Shown here: positions 1-7,425 of the stretch, piece after piece
Layout of the letters: every line of letters starts with the position of its first letter
How positions within the stretch are numbered: the first letter of the stretch is position 1
From: Pseudomonas sp. PA27(2017)
GTDB taxonomy: Bacteria; Pseudomonadota; Gammaproteobacteria; Pseudomonadales; Pseudomonadaceae
DNA length: 64,000 bases
Direction of reading: 5' to 3'
Assembly: GCF_001945445.1 (NCBI RefSeq)
Contig: NZ_MSXW01000061.1
Span: 565,346 to 629,345, forward strand
Program-made: the position numbers and the translations under genes
The notes under the pieces: model-generated
What the model was told of the DNA's origin: nothing
The model's input: only the letters and a program-made list of their open reading frames with translations
Database searches by the model: none

Positions 1-2125
1 TACCTTCGAATTCCTCCATGCGGTGCAGACGCTGGAATACGCCGAACAGTTTGTCGACGTATTCCATATTGAAGCCCACACCATTGTCGCGCACAAAGAC
101 GACCACTTCGTCGTCATGTTCCTGGGCGCCGACCACGATGATTGCCGGATCACGCTCGCGGCTGTATTTGATGGCATTGGCCAGCAGATTGCGCAGGGCA
201 AGGTGCAGGAAAGCAGCGTCAGCGACCACCCGCGGCAGCGGCTGGATGTGCCATTCCAGGTTTCGACTCTGGTAATCGGGTTTCATTTCCTCGCGAATCG
301 CTTCGACCAGCGCATGCAGATTCACGTCGGTGAAACGCAGCGCAGAGCGGCCCATCTGCGAAAAGCTCAGCAGGTTGTCCACCAGGGTACCGGCGAAGCG
401 CGCCGACTCGGTGATGTGCTCGAGAAAGCGCACCCCGCGCTCGGACAGCTTGGTGCCTTCGAAGTCCGCCAGCAACTCGGCGTAGCCGGCGATATGCCGC
501 AGCGGTGCACGCAGGTCGTGGGACACGCTATAGGAGAAGGCCTCCAGCTCCTTGTTGCTCTTTTTCAGGTCGCTGGCCAGTTGGGCCATTTCTTCGGCCT
601 TGCGCAGCACGATGCCGAGCACCGCGTTGCGCAGCTCCAGGGCGCTTTCCGGTTCCTGGGGATGCCATGGCGTGGAAAAACCGCTGATCTCCTCCTGCCA
701 GCGCGCGAAGCTGTTGCGCGGGCTGAGGGCGCCGCTGGCGCTGACTGCCTTCTCGGGCTTGCCGGCCCATTGCACGATGCGTTTCTGCTCGGGTTTGAAC
801 CAGATCAGGTAATGCGAGTGCAGCTCGGAAATGGCCACGGCCAGCAGGCCACCCACATGGTTGGCCAGCTCGGGCAGCTCAGGGATGTCTCGGCTGACGT
901 TATCGGTCTGGAACAGATCCTCGCCCGGCCGGGCACCCAGCCACTGCACCAGGGCATTGACCCGATCACGCGGTGGCGTCTGCCCGATCAAGTCGCAGTG
1001 CGAGGCGGAGATGATCGCCGCGCCGCTGGCCTTGGCGAAGTCGAGAAAGGTATCGGGCAGTGACAACAGGCCTTCGCTGACGCTGTCACGGTCGGCCATC
1101 GCCGAGAGCATCTGCACGATATGGCGGCGCAACTGCAGCAAATGCTGGGTGCGCGAGTGGGAGATCTTCGCCTCGATCTGCAGCGACAGCATGCGGCCCA
1201 GCAGCTCGCAGGCGGTGCGTGTCTGGAAGCCGACCGAGCGGGCACTGGCGTGGTGGCAGGAAATCAGCCCCCACAGTTGGCCCTCGACCACGATGGAGAT
1301 CGACATCGAGGCGATGGTCTGCATGTTGCGCATGTACTGCAGGTGCACCGGCGACACGCTGCGAAGCGTCGCGTAGCTGAGATCCAGCGGTTTGCCGGTC
1401 AGCGGGTTGCAGGCCGGGCGCAGCGGCGAGGGCTGGTAATTGGCGTCCTCGATCACACGGATACGGTTGGCCACGTACAACTGGCGGGCCTGGGGCGGGA
1501 TGTCCGAAGCCGGGAAGCTGAGGCCCAGGTAGCTGGGGTAGCCCTCGTCGAGGTTCTCGGCGAGCACCAGGCCATTGCCTTCGGGGTCGAAGCTGTAGAT
1601 TTTCACGCGGCCGAAACCGGTAACGCGCTTGACCTCGGCCACCGATAACGCGCACAGCTCGTCGATGTCCTCGGCGCCCTGCAGGTGGCCGATGAAGGTG
1701 CGCACCATCGGATACAGGGTGTTGTAGGCGGTGACCACGTTGCTGGTGGTCTCGAATTCGGCGATCAGCACCTGATCGAAGCGGTGGGCGACCATCGCCG
1801 TCATCTCGCCACGGCGGCTGCCTTTGCGAAAGCGCACGTCACCGATATGAAAGGGCGTGGTGTCGTCGTCTGATAATTGCGCCAGGCGCTCGGCTAGCAC
1901 GGTGCCATCCTCGAGCAACTCGTCCAGATGACAGCCCAGCAGCTGGTCCGGCTCGAGACCCAGCCAGTCGGCAACGTTCTCGCTCACTTGCAGCACCGTC
2001 AGCGCCTGCTCGTCGAACACCATCAGGAATCCCTGAGGCTGAATGCTGCCGGGGATATGGATGGGTTCCTTGGCGCAGTTCGCGATGGCGGTACTCAAAG
2101 AGGTGCTGGTTTCACTGGCCGCCAA
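1..2125 (-). CDS. bphP: Bacteriophytochrome histidine kinase, 3' end outside window
   Basis: Red/far-red photoreceptor kinase that binds biliverdin and autophosphorylates a histidine. The N-terminus carries the chromophore Cys17 in NCAKEPIHIPGSIQP. A GAF domain has the DIPPQAR motif and the conserved SPVHLQYMRNM histidine, and a PHY domain has the PRNSF tongue motif. The HisKA box SHDLRAPLRH places the phospho-His near residue 536. The HATPase domain begins with DNGVGF, and the reading frame is still open at base 1, so about 30-50 C-terminal residues are missing. The start is a TTG at 2125 preceded by AAGGAG with 6 nt spacing; it is the only start that keeps the N-terminal cysteine. The usual IQPHG motif reads IQPQG here. 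No bphO heme oxygenase is adjacent on the visible side. The family call is firm; the output partner is unknown. Confidence 0.93.
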   Translation of the reverse strand, partial: MAASETSTSLSTAIANCAKEPIHIPGSIQPQGFLMVFDEQALTVLQVSENVADWLGLEPDQLLGCHLDELLEDGTVLAERLAQLSDDDTTPFHIGDVRFRKGSRRGEMTAMVAHRFDQVLIAEFETTSNVVTAYNTLYPMVRTFIGHLQGAEDIDELCALSVAEVKRVTGFGRVKIYSFDPEGNGLVLAENLDEGYPSYLGLSFPASDIPPQARQLYVANRIRVIEDANYQPSPLRPACNPLTGKPLDLSYATLRSVSPVHLQYMRNMQTIASMSISIVVEGQLWGLISCHHASARSVGFQTRTACELLGRMLSLQIEAKISHSRTQHLLQLRRHIVQMLSAMADRDSVSEGLLSLPDTFLDFAKASGAAIISASHCDLIGQTPPRDRVNALVQWLGARPGEDLFQTDNVSRDIPELPELANHVGGLLAVAISELHSHYLIWFKPEQKRIVQWAGKPEKAVSASGALSPRNSFARWQEEISGFSTPWHPQEPESALELRNAVLGIVLRKAEEMAQLASDLKKSNKELEAFSYSVSHDLRAPLRHIAGYAELLADFEGTKLSERGVRFLEHITESARFAGTLVDNLLSFSQMGRSALRFTDVNLHALVEAIREEMKPDYQSRNLEWHIQPLPRVVADAAFLHLALRNLLANAIKYSRERDPAIIVVGAQEHDDEVVVFVRDNGVGFNMEYVDKLFGVFQRLHRMEEFEG

Positions 2126-2418
2126 GATGATCTCCTTCAGTTCCAAGCCGATCGCAAGGATGGTGTCGTAGGCTGCGGGCAGCCGAGGCTGGCCGCCATC
2201 GCCTCTGCGATGCGCACTGTCTTGCGGCAGTCTGCACGGTCTTTCGGGCTGGGTAAACCATCATCGGCAGGAGCTGCCGGGCGGCAATGGCGTGCAGGTC
2301 GCGACCTGGCCGTGAGGAACTTCCCTGGCAGGTGGCTCTCTCAATGCGGTCGCGCATGCCGCGTAATTGCAACATTGCTCAGGCACGCTGCCCCGCACCT
2401 TCCACGTCGAGATTCCCC
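2126..2418. other. Divergent intergenic region, bphP / SdiA-regulated gene
   Basis: This 293-bp spacer separates two divergent genes and must hold both promoters. I see the bphP Shine-Dalgarno (AAGGAG, reverse strand, about 2132-2137) but no convincing -10/-35 pair, operator or RNA gene. A short reading frame open upstream of 2419 has no ribosome site and looks like noise. Confidence 0.5.
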
Positions 2419-3354
2419 ATGCTATCTGTCGCCAAGCGGGCTTTTTCCCGCCTGCCTGTTCTGCGCCCATGGATGTGGTTGCTGTTCGTCGTTCTGTTCG
2501 CCGCTGCCTATCAGGTGCGCGCGCTGCATCTGGATGATCGCCTCTATTACTGGCTGACCACGCCGGCGGTGTCGCAATGGGCGCCGGGCAGCCTGCTGGG
2601 TCGCGACTACAAGGTGCAGGTGGACGCCAAGGCAGTCGGCGGCGTGAAGAACAACCTGTCCGGCCTCAGCTACGACGAGCAGCGGGACCAGCTGTGGGCA
2701 GTGCTCAACAACCCCGAAGAACTGCTGGCCATGAGCAAGGACGGCGAGGTGTTGGCGCGCTATCCGCTGAGCGGCTTCAGTGATGTCGAGGGCGTCACCT
2801 ACCTGGGCGATGGTCTGCTTTTGCTGGCCGAGGAGCGCGAGCACGGCCTGGTGGTGGTGCCGGTGCCGGAGCGTGCCGGCGCCTTGTTCCGCGAGGACTA
2901 TCGGGCCCTGACCCTAGGCATTCAGCGCGACGGCAACCAGGGGTTCGAGGGGGTCGGCTACGATCGGGCGCGTGATCGGCTATTCGTCGCCAAGGAACAC
3001 TCGCCGATGAAGCTCTACGAAATCCGCGGCCTGAAAAGCAGTGTAAAAGGGGATTTCGGTTTGGAGATCATCGATCACGAGGATTGGATCCGCGATTCTG
3101 TGTTCGCCACCGACCTGTCGTCGGTGCATTTCGATGAGCGTACCGGCCACCTGGCGCTGCTCAGTGACGAGTCGAAGCGGATCATGGAGCTCGATGGCGA
3201 CAGCGGCAAACTGATCGGTTTCCGCACCCTGAACAGCGACTTCGCCGGCCTTGGTAAAGCCGTTCCCCAGGGCGAGGGCATGACCTTCGACGACGACGGC
3301 AACCTTTACATCGTCAGCGAGCCGAACCTGTTCTATCGTTTTGGCCGCGGTTAG
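2419..3354 (+). CDS. SdiA-regulated domain (YjiK-type) beta-propeller protein, membrane-anchored
   Basis: A 311-residue protein with one N-terminal hydrophobic segment (about residues 16-36, WMWLLFVVLFAAA) followed by an extracytoplasmic domain. The repeated blades carry motifs such as LSGLSYDEQRDQLWAV, GFSDVEGVTYLGDG and GEGMTFDDDGNLYIVSEPN, which match the SdiA-regulated family, a beta-propeller domain whose biochemical role is unknown. I chose ATG 2419 because the hydrophobic anchor begins right after it; upstream in-frame starts would add an unrelated arginine-rich leader. The ribosome site is weak. The gene is divergent from bphP, so co-regulation with light sensing is possible but not shown. 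Confidence 0.8.
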   Translation: MLSVAKRAFSRLPVLRPWMWLLFVVLFAAAYQVRALHLDDRLYYWLTTPAVSQWAPGSLLGRDYKVQVDAKAVGGVKNNLSGLSYDEQRDQLWAVLNNPEELLAMSKDGEVLARYPLSGFSDVEGVTYLGDGLLLLAEEREHGLVVVPVPERAGALFREDYRALTLGIQRDGNQGFEGVGYDRARDRLFVAKEHSPMKLYEIRGLKSSVKGDFGLEIIDHEDWIRDSVFATDLSSVHFDERTGHLALLSDESKRIMELDGDSGKLIGFRTLNSDFAGLGKAVPQGEGMTFDDDGNLYIVSEPNLFYRFGRG

Positions 3355-3405
3355 AGCGGCGGGATAACCAGAGACTGTACGCGTGTAGGCCCCTGCGCCT
3401 TGCGA

Positions 3406-3597
3406 TTGTGGCCTTGGCGCGGAATCGGCGCTGCTCTTGCCATTCGCCCCGGGTCGGGGCTCCCACACTGAATCGAGGCAGCGCCAGTGATCATGTGGGA
3501 GCGTCGACCTCGGCGCGAAGCGGTTGTGGCCTTGGCGCGGTATTGGCGTTGGCATTGCCACCCGCCCCGGTCGGAGTTCCTACCTTGGATCTAGGTA
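3406..3597. repeat. Imperfect 118-bp-spaced direct repeat around a GTGGGAGC hairpin
   Basis: TTGTGGCCTTGGCGCGG occurs at 3406 and again at 3524. The following bases of both copies stay similar through a CGCCCCGG-TCGG stretch for about 65 bp. Between them, GCTCCCAC (3459-3466) and GTGGGAGC (3495-3502) form the arms of a hairpin inside the longer pairing 3455-3508. The GTGGGAGC-GACCTCG core also occurs at 41393. This is a REP/BIME-like element at the 3' ends of two convergent genes and may also work as a transcription barrier. Confidence 0.7.
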
Positions 3598-3607
3598 TCG
3601 CCAATGC

Positions 3608-4171
3608 TTACCGCGGCGGATACTGGCTGAGCACCCGGCCAACGGTTTCGCGGATTTCCGCTTCCCGCTCGGTCGGATTGCCGGCGGCATTGCGCACGAT
3701 TCGCTCGTCGCTGGCGCGCCACACCAGCTTGCCATCCTTGCCATCGAACAGGTCGACCTGCACGGTCGCCACCTTGTAGTCGATGGTGCGGGTTTCGTTG
3801 TAGGCCGGCCCCCCCCAATACGGGCCCCAGTAACCGCCGAAACCACCGCCGAAGCCGGTGCTGACCTGCTGCTGGCGATCATCGACGACCAGCCACACCT
3901 GAACCTTCAGATCGCCCTTGGCGCCCGCTGCCGCTGGGCGCAGGCCGCGCTGGTCGAGCTGATCGGCGACGGCGCTGCGCAGGCGCTGCTCGGTGAGGTC
4001 GCTGCGGATGCGCGGGTCGTCGGGCTTGTACTGCACCGCGGGCTCTTGCCAGCTCCAACTACGATACGCGGCGAAATCGCGACTGGCGTCGAAGTCGCGG
4101 TTGATCTGCTGGCTCTGGCAGGCGCCGAGCAACAGCAGCACGGGAATCAGTAGCAGAGACAGACGGCGCAT
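3608..4171 (-). CDS. DUF4136 lipoprotein (second of tandem pair)
   Basis: A 187-residue predicted lipoprotein. The signal peptide MRRLSLLLIPVLLLL ends in the lipobox LGAC with Cys18; Gln at +2 fits outer-membrane sorting. The mature part contains FAAYRSWSWQ, LDQRGLRPA, a Gly/Tyr/Trp-rich loop (FGGGFGGYWGPYWGG) and VDLFDGKDGKLVWRA, the usual layout of DUF4136. ATG 4171 is preceded by AGGAGA; an upstream in-frame Met lacks a ribosome site. It lies 32 bp downstream of a paralogue with the same motif order, so the two probably form an operon that arose by duplication. The function of the family is unknown. Confidence 0.85.
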   Translation of the reverse strand: MRRLSLLLIPVLLLLGACQSQQINRDFDASRDFAAYRSWSWQEPAVQYKPDDPRIRSDLTEQRLRSAVADQLDQRGLRPAAAGAKGDLKVQVWLVVDDRQQQVSTGFGGGFGGYWGPYWGGPAYNETRTIDYKVATVQVDLFDGKDGKLVWRASDERIVRNAAGNPTEREAEIRETVGRVLSQYPPR

Positions 4172-4203
4172 CGGTTTTCTCCTGAATCCATCGATGGGGT
4201 GGT

Positions 4204-4821
4204 TCATGCTGGCGGGTATTCGCCAAGAGCGTCACTGACGGCCTTGCGCAAGGCGTCGGCGCGCTCGGCCTGGCTGCCGCTGCTGCGCATTTCGGCTTGG
4301 CCGCTCCACACTTGCTCGCCGCTGCGGCCGTCGAAGAAATCGATGCGCACCACCACGACTTCCTCTTCATAGGTGCGGGTCAGCGGTACGCGGGCCCCCA
4401 CGCCGACGCCATTGCCGTAGTAGCCACGGTTGCCGAAACTGCTATAACCGCCTCCGTAGTAGGGATCGTAGCTGTCGGCCACCTGGCGTACGCGGCGCTC
4501 CAGGCGGGTGTCGGTGCGTATCTTGAGGTCGGCGGCGGCACTGCCTTGGGCAGGGCGCAGGCCGCGTTGATCCAAGGCGTTGTTGAGGGCGTCCTGCACC
4601 AGGTCGGCGCTGGCCCAGGCGCTGCCAGCCGGGCGCTGTTGCCAGGCCCAGCTGCGATAGGCTGCGTAGTCGCGCGGGGCGGCGGGGTAGGCACTGCGAT
4701 CGAAATGATTGGCTGCGCCCGGTGGCGCGGGGGGCAGGGGCACCGATTCGGTGGTGTACGGATTGTGGCTCTGGCAGGCGACCAGGGCAGTGGTGAACAG
4801 CAGCAGCGCAAAGCGTTTCAT
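4204..4821 (-). CDS. DUF4136 lipoprotein (first of tandem pair)
   Basis: A 205-residue lipoprotein with signal MKRFALLLFTTAL and lipobox VAC at Cys16, then a proline-rich linker. It shares with its downstream neighbour YAAYRSWAWQ, LDQRGLRPA, a Tyr/Gly-rich insert (YDPYYGGGYSSFG) and IDFFDGRSGEQVWSG, so both belong to DUF4136. The Tyr/Gly insert differs in length and sequence, which suggests a fast-evolving exposed loop. ATG 4821 has CCAGGAGAG upstream. The gene begins only 25 bp after the cmoM stop, so it could be cotranscribed with mazG-like and cmoM genes. No biochemical function is known. Confidence 0.85.
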   Translation of the reverse strand: MKRFALLLFTTALVACQSHNPYTTESVPLPPAPPGAANHFDRSAYPAAPRDYAAYRSWAWQQRPAGSAWASADLVQDALNNALDQRGLRPAQGSAAADLKIRTDTRLERRVRQVADSYDPYYGGGYSSFGNRGYYGNGVGVGARVPLTRTYEEEVVVVRIDFFDGRSGEQVWSGQAEMRSSGSQAERADALRKAVSDALGEYPPA

Positions 4822-4846
4822 GGCGTCTCTCCTGGCAGAGCAGGGT

Positions 4847-5596
4847 TCAGCGTGGCCGGCAGATCCAGTGCAGGTAGCGTCCAAGACCGGCGAAGGCCGG
4901 GTGGCGACGGTGCGCCAGCTCCATTTCCAGCAGGTCGGCGAGCTGCGCCTTGGCCTGGAAATCCCGCGGCATGTAGTCGTGGAAAACCCGTACGCCGCTC
5001 CTGTGTTCGACCTGCCAATGGGTGGCAAGTTGCGATTCGAGTTCCCGCGGGTCTAGGGGGCGCTGGGGGGTCAGGCTTTGCTTTTCACCGGCGAATTCGT
5101 CCTTGCGCAGTTTGCGCAGGTGGCCCTTGAGCAGGTTGCGGTAGATCAGCGCGTCCTTGTTGTAGAACGCCAGTGACAACCAGCCATCGGCGGCGGTCAG
5201 GCCGTGCAGGGCCGGGAGGATGGCGGCCGGCTCGGCCAGCCATTCGAGCACCGCGTGGCAGATGACCAGGTCGAAGGGCGCCTCGAAACGGCCCGGCAGA
5301 TCCTGCCAGGGGGCGTGTATGAACGTGGCAGCCACGCCAGCCTGGGCGAAGCGCTCACGGGCGCCAGCGAGCATGGGTTCGGCGGGCTCGGCCAGAGTGA
5401 CATGATGACCGCGTTCGGCCAGCCACAGCGCCATATGGCCCAGGCCGGCACCGACATCGAGCACCCGCAGTGGGCGCTCGGGCAAGGCTTCGGCGAGGTC
5501 GGCCTGCAACACGGCGAGGCGGATCGCGCCCTTGGCGCCGCCGTAGATCTTCTCGGCGAAGCGGGTCGCCAGTTCATCGAAGTGCCGGTCGCTCAT
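4847..5596 (-). CDS. cmoM: tRNA 5-carboxymethoxyuridine methyltransferase
   Basis: A cytoplasmic SAM-dependent enzyme that methylates cmo5U34 to mcmo5U34 in a subset of tRNAs. The 249-residue length and order match E. coli CmoM: N-terminal DRHFDELATRFAEKIYGGAKG, SAM motif VLDVGAGLGH (residues 45-54), CHAVLEWLAEP (113-123), SLAFYN (141-146), GVRVFHDY (201-208) and LGRYLHW near the end. Its ATG overlaps the stop of the upstream MazG-like gene (TGATG), so translation is coupled. The tRNA-Thr(TGT) at 51561 is the type of tRNA reported to carry this modification; that link is from knowledge of the pathway, not from this sequence. Confidence 0.9.
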   Translation of the reverse strand: MSDRHFDELATRFAEKIYGGAKGAIRLAVLQADLAEALPERPLRVLDVGAGLGHMALWLAERGHHVTLAEPAEPMLAGARERFAQAGVAATFIHAPWQDLPGRFEAPFDLVICHAVLEWLAEPAAILPALHGLTAADGWLSLAFYNKDALIYRNLLKGHLRKLRKDEFAGEKQSLTPQRPLDPRELESQLATHWQVEHRSGVRVFHDYMPRDFQAKAQLADLLEMELAHRRHPAFAGLGRYLHWICRPR

Positions 5597-5898
5597 CAGG
5601 CGAACCGCCGTTCGCTATCGGCCAGCTTGGCGCGCACCACCTGCTCCATGTCCAGGCCCAGCTCGCTGCACAGGAGCAGCAGGTAGAGCACCACGTCACC
5701 GATTTCCTGGCCGGCATGCTCGAGCTTGTCTGCCTGCAGGGTGCGCGACTGGTCTTCGCTGAGCCACTGGAAGATTTCCACCAGTTCGGCCATTTCCACG
5801 CTGGCGGCCATGGCCAGGTTCTTTGGGGCATGGAACTGGCGCCAGTCGTTGCGATCACGAATGGCGTGCAGGCGGGAGGTGAGTTCGGCGATGTTCAT
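5596..5898 (-). CDS. MazG-like nucleotide pyrophosphohydrolase
   Basis: A 100-residue all-alpha NTP-PPase of the MazG/RS21-C6 type, which hydrolyses (d)NTPs to the monophosphate and pyrophosphate and is often a house-cleaning enzyme. The metal-binding signature is visible as E35-MA-E38 and E65-IG-D68, inside SVEMAELVEIFQWLSED and EIGDVVLYLLLL. The aromatic W44 is also typical. The stop overlaps the cmoM start, giving a two-gene translationally coupled unit. The natural nucleotide substrate cannot be read from the sequence. Confidence 0.88.
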   Translation of the reverse strand: MNIAELTSRLHAIRDRNDWRQFHAPKNLAMAASVEMAELVEIFQWLSEDQSRTLQADKLEHAGQEIGDVVLYLLLLCSELGLDMEQVVRAKLADSERRFA

Positions 5899-5966
5899 GC
5901 GGCGTCTCGGAGGCAGAGGCCGCCTATTCTTTCATGGGCGCCGAGCGCCGTCCAAAGGCTCGCGAG

Positions 5967-6818
5967 CTAGATGACCTGCCAGTAGCCGGCCAAATGCGGC
6001 ACATCGTCCTTGCCCTGCAGATCGAACTGGCCTTCCGCCGCCGGCAGGCTGGCACGCATGCGCAGGGTGCTCGGGAGCAAAACCGGCTTCTGGAAGCGCA
6101 CTTCGACGCTGTAGCCCGAGGCTGGCAGATGGGCGTGCAACGCGGCCAGGGCGCGGGCTTTATTCCATAGGCCGTGAGCGATGGCGTGGGGGAAGCCGAA
6201 CGGCTTGGCGCTCAGGGTCGATAGATGAATAGGGTTGTAGTCCCCCGAGACTCGCGCATAGCGGCGGCCGATATTCGACGGCGCCTGCCAGCTATCCAGC
6301 GCGTCCATCGGCAGGCTGGGCGGTTCGCTGCGGCCAATGGTCGGCCCGTCGAGCTTGATGCCGCGACACAGGATGCGGCTGTCACCTTCCCAGAGCAGGC
6401 CCAATTGATCCTCTAGGCGGGTGATCACGCTGAACACCGCGCCCTTGTCGTGGGGCGCCAGGTTGCTGGCTTCCACGCTCAGGGTAAAGGGGCCCAGGCC
6501 GGCCAGCTGGCGCACCACGCGGATGCGGTTTTCCAGGTGCACCAGGCCAAGCGCAGGAAAGGGGAAGTCAGGCTCGGTGAGCAGCTTCATCTGCAGGGTG
6601 AAGGCCAGTACGTGCGGATAGGTGGCGGGCAGGCGAGCATCGTCGGTGAAGCCACACAGCTGGCGATAGCGGGCCAGGTGCCCGGCGTCCACGCTCACCG
6701 GGCAACGCAGCCCGCGGTGGGGCAGGATCTTGCCGGTGACTCCGCGCCGAGTCGCGGCGCGCAGGAGCATGCCGGGCAATGCCGGCGGGGTGTGCAAATC
6801 GAGCCATTCGGTTGCCAT
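5967..6818 (-). CDS. MaoC-type double-hotdog (3R)-hydroxyacyl dehydratase
   Basis: A 283-residue protein with a C-terminal MaoC hotdog whose hydratase-2 signature is intact: YARVSGDYNPIHLS, with catalytic D193 and H198, followed by GFPHAIAHGLW. The N-terminal half (residues 1-150) looks like a second, degenerate hotdog, as in mycobacterial HtdX-type enzymes. It probably hydrates or dehydrates 2-enoyl thioesters. Next along are a FabG4-type ketoreductase on the same strand and a thiolase on the other, so together the three could carry out acyl-chain elongation or degradation. Only a small AraC-type gene on the opposite strand lies between it and fabG. Confidence 0.85.
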   Translation of the reverse strand: MATEWLDLHTPPALPGMLLRAATRRGVTGKILPHRGLRCPVSVDAGHLARYRQLCGFTDDARLPATYPHVLAFTLQMKLLTEPDFPFPALGLVHLENRIRVVRQLAGLGPFTLSVEASNLAPHDKGAVFSVITRLEDQLGLLWEGDSRILCRGIKLDGPTIGRSEPPSLPMDALDSWQAPSNIGRRYARVSGDYNPIHLSTLSAKPFGFPHAIAHGLWNKARALAALHAHLPASGYSVEVRFQKPVLLPSTLRMRASLPAAEGQFDLQGKDDVPHLAGYWQVI

Positions 6819-6993
6819 CGTGCGCTCCGCTGCAAGGTGGTTTGTGCGTACTCTCGTCGAGATTTAGGACATTAGCCAGCGCCTATTGGTGCCAAGTGCG
6901 CAAACGATTGCCGGTTACCCGAGCATTAGTGGCGAAAGCTGCCTACGCTGGTGGGTAAATTGGCCCAGCCACTACCCATGCAAGGAATGCAGC

Positions 6994-7425
6994 ATGCCCA
7001 ACCTGGACAAGCACAGGGCCATCACGCTCCCGCCAGCCCTGATGCCGAGTTTCCTGTGCCTGCGCACCTCGCTTCCCGCGGGCGCCGGTCAAGCGCGCCC
7101 CGAGCTGGTCGGCGAGGTCAGCCGGCTGATCGACGAGTTGCTGAGCGAAGGCGCGACCCTCGAGCAGGTCGCCGCCCGTCTGGGTATGCCGGTGCGGCGG
7201 TTACGGGAACGGCTGGCCCAGGCCGATGTGCGTTTCAATGAACTGCTCAACGATTCTCGCTGCAACCTGGCCAAACGCTTGCTGATGGACACCGATGAGC
7301 GCATCGAGCGGATCGCCGAGCGCACCGGCTTTTCCGAGCCCAGCACCTTCTGTCGCGCGTTCAAGCGCTGGGTCGGCGCGACGCCGGTGGAGTTCCGGCG
7401 TCGCGGTCGTGCGGCAATCTCGTGA
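6994..7425 (+). CDS. Small AraC-family HTH regulator without a sensor domain
   Basis: A 143-residue protein whose C-terminal part is an AraC DNA-binding domain: a first helix-turn-helix around residues 55-85 (ATLEQVAARLGMPVRRLRERL) and a second around 105-135 (RIAERTGFSEPSTFCRAFKRW), ending VGATPVEFRRR. The N-terminal 35 residues do not resemble a sensor domain. ATG 6994 has AAGGA about 8 nt upstream; longer starts lack one. The stop abuts the stop of the convergent fabG-like gene with no gap (TGA/TCA at 7423-7428). It sits on the opposite strand between maoC and fabG, so it is a plausible local regulator, but this is inferred from position only. Confidence 0.8.
   Translation: MPNLDKHRAITLPPALMPSFLCLRTSLPAGAGQARPELVGEVSRLIDELLSEGATLEQVAARLGMPVRRLRERLAQADVRFNELLNDSRCNLAKRLLMDTDERIERIAERTGFSEPSTFCRAFKRWVGATPVEFRRRGRAAIS

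Noticed and set aside
23..1063. 346-codon + strand open frame at the window start
   Set aside because: Antisense shadow of the bacteriophytochrome HisKA/PHY region.
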